Source: an uncultured Bacteroidales bacterium (GTDB taxonomy: Bacteria > Bacteroidota > Bacteroidia > Bacteroidales > Muribaculaceae). Taken from it: a stretch of DNA of 64,000 nucleotides. Below are positions 36,392 through 43,428 of the stretch, piece by piece. Every line of letters starts with the position of its first letter. Position 1 is the first letter of the stretch. Both the position numbers and the translations under genes were made by a program. The DNA lies in assembly GCA_902793405.1 (NCBI GenBank), contig CADBDH010000004.1, positions 1 to 64,000 of the forward strand. The letters are read 5' to 3'. Under the pieces are notes generated by a model. The model was not told where the DNA came from. It did not search any database and saw only the letters and a list, made by a program, of their open reading frames with translations.

Positions 36392-37411
36392 ATGGATAAA
36401 GCTATAATCAGAGTAGATGAGCCTGAATACCAACAACTGGTAGAAAGGATTTCACAACTTTGGGATCAGGCTAGAGGCCGAGCCTATCAAGCCATTAATA
36501 CAGAGTTGCTGGATGCTAACTGGCTGACGGGGCAGTATATCGTTGAATTTGAGCAAGGCGGAAATGCAAGAGCGAAGTACGGAAAACAGCTGTTGGTCAA
36601 TTTGTCGAAAGATTTGACGCTAAAACGCGGGAAAGGGTTTAGTCGATCTAATCTGACGTATATGCGCAAATTGTATTTGGCATTTCCAAAACGTGAGACA
36701 CTGTCTCACAAATTGACATGGAGCCACTACTTTGAACTATTGAAATGTGACGATCCATTGGAATTGCAGTTCTATTACAACGAGTCGCTCAAGGAAGGAT
36801 GGAAAGTCCGTGAATTGAAACGTCAGATCAAGAGTTCTCTATTTCAACGGTTGGCGCTTAGTACCGACAAAGACGGTGTTCTTATGCTAGCTAGAGGAGG
36901 ACATCAAGTAATGACTTCCGATGATATCATTCATGACCCGTTTGTGTTGGAATTTACCGGTCTCCCGCAAAAGAAGAGGTACAAAGAGAGCGATTTGGAG
37001 AAAGCGTTGAAATCCAACATGGAGCAATTCTTGTTGGAATTAGGCCGCGGATTTGCCTTTATCGGGCGACAATATATTATTCCAATAGGCAGTCGCCGTT
37101 TCAAGGTGGATATGGTTTTCTATCATTGCATCTTGAAATGTTATGTGCTGATTGACTTGAAACGCGCCGAGATAAAACATAGCGATATCGGACAGATGAA
37201 CCTTTATTTGAACTATTTCAAAACAGAGGTTTGCCAACCTGACGACAATCCTCCGGTAGGAATTGTTCTCGGAGCTAAGAAGGATGAACTGCTAATGGAA
37301 TATGCTCTACAGGGCATTACTAACCAACTCTTTGCCGCTCGGTATCAATTGTATTTGCCTAAACGGGAAGAACTTCAAGCTCAGTTAGATAAACTATTGG
37401 AGGGAGAGTGA
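36392..37411 (+). CDS. DUF1016 (YhcG-type) PDDEXK nuclease domain protein
   Basis: 339 residues. The N-terminal DUF1016_N half is helical (YQQLVERISQLWDQARGRAY, ANWLTGQYIVEFEQGG, GFSRSNLTYMRKLYLAFP). The C-terminal half is a restriction-like fold: ELGRGFAFIGRQ near 214, SRRFKVDMVFYH near 231 (Asp), and YVLIDLKRAEIKHSDIGQMN near 250 (Asp-x-Lys). The catalytic acidic/Lys set is intact. Families of this kind are thought to act in DNA repair or as mobile-element-linked nucleases; the true substrate is unknown. The gene is clearly AT-richer than ribF-upp and nadB on either side, which suggests lateral arrival. Confidence 0.88.
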   Translation: MDKAIIRVDEPEYQQLVERISQLWDQARGRAYQAINTELLDANWLTGQYIVEFEQGGNARAKYGKQLLVNLSKDLTLKRGKGFSRSNLTYMRKLYLAFPKRETLSHKLTWSHYFELLKCDDPLELQFYYNESLKEGWKVRELKRQIKSSLFQRLALSTDKDGVLMLARGGHQVMTSDDIIHDPFVLEFTGLPQKKRYKESDLEKALKSNMEQFLLELGRGFAFIGRQYIIPIGSRRFKVDMVFYHCILKCYVLIDLKRAEIKHSDIGQMNLYLNYFKTEVCQPDDNPPVGIVLGAKKDELLMEYALQGITNQLFAARYQLYLPKREELQAQLDKLLEGE

Positions 37412-37478
37412 TAATAAACTTGTTAGCATTGGCAAATGCTGTTTGAATCAGAATAATAAAGTCAAAAAGAATTAAAAT

Positions 37479-39071
37479 ATGGTACGCAAATATGATTACC
37501 TCATTATCGGCTCGGGTGTGGCCGGTATGAGTTTTGCCCTTAAGGTGGCAAAAACGGGAACCGTTGCACTGGTGTGCAAGTCCAAGATGGAAGAGGCCAA
37601 CACCGACCTGGCACAGGGTGGCGTGGCCACAGTGACCAACCTGGAGGTGGATAACTTTGACAAACACATCCACGACACGATGGTGGCTGGCGACTGGCTC
37701 AGCGACCCCGAAGCCGTGAAAAAGGTGGTCACCGAGGCTCCTGCTCAAATCCAGGAACTGCTGGGGTGGGGCGTGGACTTTGACAAGAACGAGAAGGGCG
37801 AGTTTGACCTGCACCGCGAGGGCGGCCACAGCGAGTTCCGCATCCTGCACCACGCCGACAACACGGGCCATGAAATCCAGGTGTCGCTCATCGAGGCCGT
37901 TAAGGCCAACCCCAAGATCGACATCTACGAAGACCACTTCGCAGTCGAAATCCTCACACAGCACCACCTGGGCAAAATCGTGACGCGCCGCACGCCGGGC
38001 ATCGAGTGCTATGGTGCCTACGTCCTCAACCAGGAGACAGGTGAGGTCGATACCTTCCTGTCACGCGTGACGTTGATGGCAACGGGTGGCGTGGGCTGTG
38101 TCTATCACACCACGACCAACCCGCTGGTGGCAACTGGTGACGGCATCGCCATGGTCTATCGTGCCAAGGGTACGGTTCAAGACATGGAATTTGTTCAGTT
38201 CCATCCCACTGCTTTGTATCATCCCGGCGACCGTCCCGCTTTCCTCATCACCGAGGCCATGCGCGGCTACGGCGGCGTATTGCGCAACCTGGGCGGCGAG
38301 GAATTCATGCAGAAGTATGACCCGCGCCTGTCATTGGCACCGCGCGACGTGGTGGCCCGCGCTATCGATAACGAGATGAAGCAGCGAGGCGAAGACCACG
38401 TCTTCCTCGACGTGACGCACAAGGATCCCGAGGAGACCAAGCATCACTTCCCCAATATCTACAAGCACTGTCTGGATTTAGGCATTGACATCACTAAGGA
38501 TTATATCCCCGTAGTACCTGCTGCCCACTACATGTGTGGCGGTATTAAGGTGGACCTGAATGCCTGCTCGAGCATCAAGCGCCTGTATGCCGTGGGCGAG
38601 TGCTCCTGCACGGGTCTGCATGGCGGAAACCGCTTGGCCAGCAATTCGCTCATCGAGGCCGTTGTGTATGCCGACGCTGCCGCCAAGCATGCCATCGAGC
38701 ACCTCAACGAGTACTCCTACCGTGAGGACATTCCCGCATGGGATGACGCCGGCACCACGCACCCCGAGGAGATGGTGCTCATCAGCCAGAGCGAAAAAGA
38801 GGTGGGCGAGATTATGGCCACCTACGTTGGCATCGTGCGCAGCAACCTGCGTCTCGACCGCGCCTGGAACCGCCTGGATATCCTCTATGAGGAGACCGAG
38901 AGACTGTTCAAGACCAGTAACGTGTCGCGCCGCATCTGCGAGTTGCGCAACATCATCAACGTGGCTTACCTCATTACCCGTCAGGCCAAGGACCGCAAGG
39001 AGTCACGTGGCCTGCACTACACCATCGACTATCCCCCTCAACCCAAAAACGAGGAAGACCTGAAACTGTAA
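37479..39071 (+). CDS. nadB: L-aspartate oxidase
   Basis: Flavoenzyme that oxidises aspartate to iminoaspartate for NAD synthesis; in anaerobes fumarate can be the electron acceptor. The 530 residues show the FAD motif YLIIGSGVAGMSFALKVAK near 5-23, DLAQGGVATVTNLEVDNFD near 41-59, MATGGVGCVYHTTTNPL near 198, VQFHPTALYHPGDRPAFLI near 236, and GLHGGNRLASNSLIEAVVYA near 380. The resemblance to the fumarate reductase flavoprotein is expected; the length and HGGNRLASNSL favour NadB. No nadA or nadC lies nearby. A hairpin follows at 39085-39120. Confidence 0.94.
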   Translation: MVRKYDYLIIGSGVAGMSFALKVAKTGTVALVCKSKMEEANTDLAQGGVATVTNLEVDNFDKHIHDTMVAGDWLSDPEAVKKVVTEAPAQIQELLGWGVDFDKNEKGEFDLHREGGHSEFRILHHADNTGHEIQVSLIEAVKANPKIDIYEDHFAVEILTQHHLGKIVTRRTPGIECYGAYVLNQETGEVDTFLSRVTLMATGGVGCVYHTTTNPLVATGDGIAMVYRAKGTVQDMEFVQFHPTALYHPGDRPAFLITEAMRGYGGVLRNLGGEEFMQKYDPRLSLAPRDVVARAIDNEMKQRGEDHVFLDVTHKDPEETKHHFPNIYKHCLDLGIDITKDYIPVVPAAHYMCGGIKVDLNACSSIKRLYAVGECSCTGLHGGNRLASNSLIEAVVYADAAAKHAIEHLNEYSYREDIPAWDDAGTTHPEEMVLISQSEKEVGEIMATYVGIVRSNLRLDRAWNRLDILYEETERLFKTSNVSRRICELRNIINVAYLITRQAKDRKESRGLHYTIDYPPQPKNEEDLKL

Positions 39072-39084
39072 ATCTATCAAATAA

Positions 39085-39120
39085 AACACCCGCCCGTGCT
39101 CGATGGCATGGGCGGGTGTT
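39085..39120. terminator. Hairpin between nadB and convergent DUF4834 gene
   Basis: Perfect 15-bp stem AACACCCGCCCGTGC (39085-39099) with 39106-39120 around a 6-nt loop. The tail is GTTATTGT on the plus strand, and the minus side is TTTTATT-rich, so it could end both convergent transcripts. Confidence 0.8.
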
Positions 39121-39162
39121 GTTATTGTATATTGCGAGCCATCGGCTCGTCTGTCCAGTCGG

Positions 39163-39492
39163 TTAGGGGATTTCCTCGTATTCGGCGTCGGTGACTTGTT
39201 CCTCGATGATGGTGCGGGTGTCGCCCGTCGAGGTGGTTTCCTCGATAACGGTACCGCTCACTTCCTCAAAGTCGGCATACTCGCCCTCGTTGCTGGTGTA
39301 TTTCTTGCGTTCGCCGGTCTCGGTGTACTCTTCCTCTTCATAGCGTTCGCGGCTGGGGCGCTCGTGCTGCTGGCGACCACGGAAGGACTCATTGACGCGG
39401 CGGCGCAGGTTCTGCATGTAAAGCCAACCGCGCAACAGGGGCAGACCCACAAGCAGTAACAGGATAAATAATATGAAGAGCAGGAAACTCAT
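39163..39492 (-). CDS. DUF4834 family small membrane protein
   Basis: 109 residues: a strongly hydrophobic N-terminal span (SFLLFILFILLLLVGLPLL) and a long, charged, Glu/Tyr/Arg-rich cytoplasmic tail, ending in an acidic Thr/Glu segment. This fits DUF4834, a Bacteroidota family without known function. It is the third gene of a tight unit with psd and pssA (18 bases after pssA), a frequent arrangement that suggests a role in phospholipid synthesis or membrane upkeep; that role is an inference. Confidence 0.82.
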   Translation of the reverse strand: MSFLLFILFILLLLVGLPLLRGWLYMQNLRRRVNESFRGRQQHERPSRERYEEEEYTETGERKKYTSNEGEYADFEEVSGTVIEETTSTGDTRTIIEEQVTDAEYEEIP

Positions 39493-39510
39493 GTTTCGGG
39501 TTGTTACTCG

Positions 39511-40221
39511 TTATTTTTCTCTTTTAATGATAGTATTTTTATAGCTCGAAAGCAACACATACAGGGCGATGGCGGCGGCAAGGCCGGGCAGGCCCAGCAG
39601 CACGACAAATACCACTGTAGCTACTACCTGCAAATATTGTGCCCAATTCTCTTGCAGCGACGACAGGTTGTGCATCTTCAACGAGAACATGCGCAGGTTG
39701 CACACCATCAGCAGCGACAAGATAACGATAATTATCAGCACAATCCACAAGCTGACGGGATGGGCAGCATACAATGCCGTGTAGCCGATCCAGAAGATGG
39801 CGTTGGCGGGAATGGGCAGTCCGGTGAATGTGGTAGTCTGGTTGGTGTCAACGTTGAAACGTGCCAGTCGCAGGGCGCCAAACACCGGAATCATCAGGGC
39901 AAACAGCGCCCAGTGGCCAGCCCCCTGGCCTAACATCATGTTGTACAGGATGAGCGCCGGGGCGAGCCCGAAACTCACGAGGTCGGCCAGCGAGTCCAGT
40001 TCTGCACCGATGGCGCTGACGGCATGCAACAGGCGTGCCACAAGGCCATCCAGGAAGTCGGCCACTGCCGACAAGGCAATCATGATAAAGGCACACTGAT
40101 AGCCTTTGAGCCCGCCACAGACGGGGTCAAAGCAACTGAAGGCCATGATGCAGGCTATGCAGCCGCACAGCAGGTTCAGCGAGGTGATGGCGTTGGGGAT
40201 ATTGTTGCGTATTGCGTTCAT
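39511..40221 (-). CDS. pssA: CDP-diacylglycerol--serine O-phosphatidyltransferase
   Basis: Makes phosphatidylserine from CDP-diacylglycerol and serine. The 236 residues form about seven membrane helices. The CDP-alcohol phosphotransferase signature DG-x2-AR-x8-G-x3-D-x3-D is fully present near 58-80, starting DGLVAR. The start codon overlaps the 3' end of psd by 4 bases (ATG within the psd stop region), typical of translational coupling, so the two enzymes act in sequence to give phosphatidylethanolamine. Confidence 0.95.
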   Translation of the reverse strand: MNAIRNNIPNAITSLNLLCGCIACIMAFSCFDPVCGGLKGYQCAFIMIALSAVADFLDGLVARLLHAVSAIGAELDSLADLVSFGLAPALILYNMMLGQGAGHWALFALMIPVFGALRLARFNVDTNQTTTFTGLPIPANAIFWIGYTALYAAHPVSLWIVLIIIVILSLLMVCNLRMFSLKMHNLSSLQENWAQYLQVVATVVFVVLLGLPGLAAAIALYVLLSSYKNTIIKREK

Positions 40222-40910
40222 TGGTTATCCTCCTTTTTGTTGTTCAGACGAGCCACGAGGGTTTCGCCGCCCCAGGTGCGGTCGCCCAGCTTGACCATGA
40301 TTTGGGTATCGAGTGGCAGGAAGATGTCCACCCTGGAGCCAAACTTGATGAAGCCGATAAAGTCGTTGATGTCTACCGTCTCGCCCTGCTCCACATAGGT
40401 CACGATGCGCCGTGCCACGGCACCGGCAATCTGGCGGACAAGGATTTCTTCGCCCGTTTCGGTGCGGATGACGATGGTCGAGCGCTCATTGTCGCTGCTC
40501 GACTTGGGCAGGTTGGCAGCAAGGAAACGTCCCGAGTGGTGCTTGTAGTAGGTGACGGTACCCTTGACAGGCACCCAGTTGGCATGCACGTTGAAGACGG
40601 TCATGAACACCGACAACTGGATGCAGTTGCGGTGCAGGTATTCGTCCTCATAGACCTCCTCGAGTGCAACGACGGTGCCGTCAACGCTCGACACCACGGC
40701 AGTGCCGTCGCTGTTGTCGCCGTTGAAGTGTCGGCGCGGCAACCTGAAGAAGTTGAGCACCAGCAGGAACAGGATGGCCATCAACCCAATCAGCACCCAA
40801 GCCACAGGTTTGTAGTCAAAGAATCTGTAGGCCAGCGCTCCGCTTGCCACTATAATCAAGAACAACATCAACAGGATGTTCTCGCCCTCGTGATGGATTT
40901 TTACTTTCAT
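40218..40910 (-). CDS. psd: Phosphatidylserine decarboxylase
   Basis: Pyruvoyl enzyme turning phosphatidylserine into phosphatidylethanolamine. From ATG at 40910 (MKVKIHHEGENILL) it is 230 residues: one or two N-terminal membrane helices (near 10-45), then the decarboxylase core with DGTVVALEEVYEDEYL near 84 and the self-cleavage site FGSRVDIFLP near 206-215, where cleavage before Ser would create the pyruvoyl group. This is the short type with a GSR rather than GST site. An in-frame GTG four codons upstream is less likely as a start. pssA overlaps its end. Confidence 0.92.
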   Translation of the reverse strand: MKVKIHHEGENILLMLFLIIVASGALAYRFFDYKPVAWVLIGLMAILFLLVLNFFRLPRRHFNGDNSDGTAVVSSVDGTVVALEEVYEDEYLHRNCIQLSVFMTVFNVHANWVPVKGTVTYYKHHSGRFLAANLPKSSSDNERSTIVIRTETGEEILVRQIAGAVARRIVTYVEQGETVDINDFIGFIKFGSRVDIFLPLDTQIMVKLGDRTWGGETLVARLNNKKEDNQ

Positions 40911-40937
40911 CTGAGCTGTCACAAATGTATTAACCTA

Positions 40938-40945
40938 CAAAGATA
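40938..40945 (-). promoter_or_regulatory. -7 box for psd-pssA-DUF4834
   Basis: TATCTTTG on the minus strand, 27 bases upstream of the ATG at 40910. Confidence 0.55.
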
Positions 40946-41087
40946 GTATAAAGTTTTGGGTTTTCGGTTTTTGATTCCCGGTTTTTTGCGATTTGCACGG
41001 ATTATTGCCGTTTTTTGTGGCTTGCCAGCGGTTTTTGTCACAGATTAGAAACGGCAACCTTGCAGGAAATGAGGGTGCCCGGGAATC

Positions 41088-41101
41088 GGGTGTAATTTTG
41101 C
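41088..41101 (+). promoter_or_regulatory. Possible sigma-54-type (-24/-12) promoter for the vWA gene
   Basis: GG at 41088-41089 and GC at 41100-41101 are separated by exactly 10 bases (GGGTGTAATTTTGCA), as in RNA polymerase-sigma-54 sites. The -12 part (TTTTGCA) is good and the -24 part is weak. It would start RNA about 55 bases before the ATG. A standard -7 box is not obvious here. Confidence 0.35.
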
Positions 41102-41169
41102 AATGTCAGCGGGAATTATCCCCATGAGCAGTCAACTAACATTATTCATTTTTTAATTTGTAAAGCATT

Positions 41170-41841
41170 ATGAAGACCAAAGTTTTTAACGTGATTATTC
41201 TTGACAAGAGCGGTTCGATGAGTAGTATCGCCCGTCAAGCAGTCGATGGCGTGAACGAGACCATCGGTTCCATCAAGAGTGCCCAGGAAAAGAACCCCGA
41301 CCAGGAACACATCGTGACGTTGGTAGCCTTTTGCGGCTGCGAAATGAAGACCATCTATGACAACGAACCCGTGGCTCAGGTCAATCCCCTTACCGATAAG
41401 GACTACCGCCCCTGCTGCATGACACCGTTGTATGACGCGGTGGGAACGACCATCACCCGCGTGCATGCCCTCAAGAGCCGCGAGGAGAATTCCCTGGCCA
41501 TCGTGACCATCATTACCGACGGCTATGAGAATGCCTCGCACGAGTTTAGCCACGCTGCCATCCGTTCGCTCATCGAGAGTTACAAGGAGCAGGGCTGGCA
41601 GTTTACCTACATCGGTGCCGACCATGACGTGGAGAAGGTAGCCTTCTCGCTGGCCATCGACCACCACATGGCGTTTGACAAGACCGAAGCCGGCACTCAG
41701 GCCATGTTTGCCAAGGAGCGCAAGTCGCGCAGTTCATGGCTGGGCAAGATGTCCTTCTTGATGTCTAACGACTTTCCCAGCGAGGCCGAGCGCAGACTGC
41801 GTATTAAAGAGGTCAACGATGAAGACTATTTCATTGATTAA
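41170..41841 (+). CDS. von Willebrand factor A domain protein
   Basis: 223 residues, essentially one vWA domain. The MIDAS metal site is complete: ILDKSGSMSS near 11-20 (DxSxS), a Thr in CCMTPLYDAVG near 85, and TIITDGYENAS near 115 (Asp). No signal peptide, so it is cytoplasmic. It resembles TerY/YfbK-like stand-alone vWA proteins that act as protein-binding scaffolds. Two genes of unknown function follow in the same direction, and a -24/-12 element lies upstream. No MoxR ATPase is adjacent. Confidence 0.85.
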   Translation: MKTKVFNVIILDKSGSMSSIARQAVDGVNETIGSIKSAQEKNPDQEHIVTLVAFCGCEMKTIYDNEPVAQVNPLTDKDYRPCCMTPLYDAVGTTITRVHALKSREENSLAIVTIITDGYENASHEFSHAAIRSLIESYKEQGWQFTYIGADHDVEKVAFSLAIDHHMAFDKTEAGTQAMFAKERKSRSSWLGKMSFLMSNDFPSEAERRLRIKEVNDEDYFID

Positions 41842-41872
41842 TAAATAATTATCCAATCATCAGAATTGAGCT

Positions 41873-42103
41873 ATGATAGAGACAATCAAAGAATTGTTGC
41901 TGGAATGGTGGGGACGAAACACGACCACCCGCATGCCGCTGCCCACGATTTATACCTATGAGGTGGAAGTGGATGGCAAAATCGTCCAGATCGAGAGTAC
42001 GTGTGCAAGCAGGACCTATGCGCACTTCATGGCAAGAAGGAAATATCCCCATGCCAAGCGCATCAGCGTGCTGAGGCGCATCAAAAACTACTCTCTGGTT
42101 TAA
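41873..42103 (+). CDS. Hypothetical protein, 76 aa
   Basis: A small basic protein with no membrane span or known motif. The middle (TYEVEVDGKIVQIES) looks like a beta hairpin, and the C-terminus is Arg/Lys-rich (ARRKYPHAKRISVLRRIKNY). It starts 31 bases after the vWA gene and is followed by two small hairpins before the next gene. The codon pattern and spacing support expression. I do not recognise a family; the context suggests it works with the vWA protein. Confidence 0.6.
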   Translation: MIETIKELLLEWWGRNTTTRMPLPTIYTYEVEVDGKIVQIESTCASRTYAHFMARRKYPHAKRISVLRRIKNYSLV

Positions 42104-42109
42104 CGGGTG

Positions 42110-42146
42110 CCATGCCAGGAATCAACCCCTGGCATGGTCCTCTTTT
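42110..42146 (+). terminator. Hairpin after the 76-aa gene
   Basis: Perfect 10-bp stem CCATGCCAGG (42110-42119) with CCTGGCATGG (42128-42137), then TCCTCTTTT. Probably a terminator. A second small hairpin, TCATGCC/GGCATGA (42151-42171), shares the ATGCC core and overlaps the -24 element of the next gene. Confidence 0.65.
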
Positions 42147-42164
42147 CATGTCATGCCCCTTGTT

Positions 42165-42178
42165 GGCATGATTCTTGC
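42165..42178 (+). promoter_or_regulatory. Sigma-54-type (-24/-12) promoter for the 373-aa gene
   Basis: TTGGCATGATTCTTGC carries GG at 42165-42166 and GC at 42177-42178 with 10 bases between. It differs from the consensus TTGGCACG-N4-TTGC at one fixed position. It would start RNA about 25 bases before the ATG at 42214. Confidence 0.5.
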
Positions 42179-42213
42179 GGAATCTATTTTATTATTTTTA
42201 AATCCTAGGCATT

Positions 42214-43335
42214 ATGGCAGCAATCAACCTTCAGCACCTCGATTACGGTATTATTTACATTGAGAGTGACTCTGTGTCATCGGCTCCCTTGCAACAGGCA
42301 AGGGAACTCCTGCAAAAACTGGTTTATCCCATGGAAATCCGGTGGGTAAACAATCCTGATTCCAAGAAGATGATTATTGCTGCCCGCCGTTTCAACGTGG
42401 GCAATATCGGCCGGTATGCCACCGTTAGACTCGAGATTGAGGATGGGCATTCATCCTTTGGCCTAAACCTGGGTGCCAATGTCGAGAAGTTTGCCCATGT
42501 GTTGCTGGATGTGGGCAGTAGCGAGGAAGGCGATGCCGTGGTTCATGTGCGGGACGACTTCTCGCATTACATGGAATTTCGCGAGTGTTCTATGCCTGAA
42601 GCCTGCCCTCAAGACAACACCCGCGTCCACTTGCCTAAGGGCGGCCTCTGGAAAAAGCTGAGGAATAAGGTTCAGGACTTTGTCGAAGATAGCGTGGTTT
42701 TTGGCTATGAAGACGCCAGTTGCAAGCCAGCGCCCGAACCGAAGATTGACGAACTGCAGGTCGAGGAAGACGTTGAGCTCGAGAGGCTTGAGCAAGAGCG
42801 CCGGCAGGCGCTGGAACGCATCAGGCGCGACATTGTCAACTATATTGCCCATTATCATGACGACCCCAAGGAACTGATGGCCGAACTGTTGCGTGGCAAG
42901 GTCGTGGTGGGTCGCCCAGGCCGCATCCTGGTCAATGGTGACATGAAGATTATCTTGCCTGACTATGACGAGATGGAAATCGAGATGCCCGCCATGTGCC
43001 GCACGCTGTACATCCTGTTCATGAAACGTCGCTTGCAGGGCGGTGGCATCGTCCTCAAGAACATGGATGAGCACCGCGACGAGATTCTCAATATCTACAG
43101 CATGGTCAAGCCCGGAGCCAATAGGAAACGGGTAGCCCATACCGTTGATAATCTGTGTAATCCGTTGAGTGAATCGCTCAACCAGACGATTTCCAAGGTC
43201 AACCGTCGCATCAAGGACGTCATCACCGACAAAGAACTTGTCAAAATGTACATCATCACGGGCAAGAAAGGCGAGCCCTACAGCATCGGTTTGGCCCCAG
43301 AATACCTGGAACTGCCCCGCGCCGTCACCTCATGA
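42214..43335 (+). CDS. Hypothetical protein, 373 aa, linked to the vWA gene
   Basis: Soluble, with no signal peptide. The N-terminal third is mixed alpha/beta. A Glu/Arg-rich coiled coil lies near 185-205 (VEEDVELERLEQERRQALER). Then comes a compact region with VVVGRPGRILVNGDMKIILPDYDEMEIEMP near 228, followed by helices (CRTLYILFMKRR) and a C-terminal wing-like segment KMYIITGKKGEPYSIGLAPEY near 345. The C-terminal half could bind nucleic acid, but I see no defined motif. It has its own -24/-12 promoter and lies downstream of the vWA and 76-residue genes. A bidirectional hairpin follows. Confidence 0.7.
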   Translation: MAAINLQHLDYGIIYIESDSVSSAPLQQARELLQKLVYPMEIRWVNNPDSKKMIIAARRFNVGNIGRYATVRLEIEDGHSSFGLNLGANVEKFAHVLLDVGSSEEGDAVVHVRDDFSHYMEFRECSMPEACPQDNTRVHLPKGGLWKKLRNKVQDFVEDSVVFGYEDASCKPAPEPKIDELQVEEDVELERLEQERRQALERIRRDIVNYIAHYHDDPKELMAELLRGKVVVGRPGRILVNGDMKIILPDYDEMEIEMPAMCRTLYILFMKRRLQGGGIVLKNMDEHRDEILNIYSMVKPGANRKRVAHTVDNLCNPLSESLNQTISKVNRRIKDVITDKELVKMYIITGKKGEPYSIGLAPEYLELPRAVTS

Positions 43336-43340
43336 CCCCC

Positions 43341-43371
43341 TAAACTTTAAACACTAAACTCTAAACTTAAT
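43341..43371. repeat. 7-nt repeat array between convergent genes
   Basis: Plus-strand units CTAAACT, TTAAACA, CTAAACT, CTAAACT follow the stop of the 373-residue gene. Confidence 0.7.
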
Positions 43372-43426
43372 AGTCCTGATGCCGTTATCGGCTTCAGGAC
43401 TATTAGTTATCGGCTTCAGGACTTTT
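43369..43426. terminator. Terminator with a duplicated arm
   Basis: AATAGTCCTGA (43369-43379) pairs perfectly with TCAGGACTATT (43394-43404). The right arm is then repeated: the 18-mer GTTATCGGCTTCAGGACT occurs at 43384-43401 and again at 43406-43423, followed by TTTT. The left arm could pair with either copy. Confidence 0.7.
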
Positions 43427-43428
43427 AA

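Noticed and set aside
41170..43335. Prophage or phage-remnant origin of the vWA/76-aa/373-aa block
   Set aside because: No integrase, structural or lysis genes and no attachment-site repeats are present; flanking genes are housekeeping.
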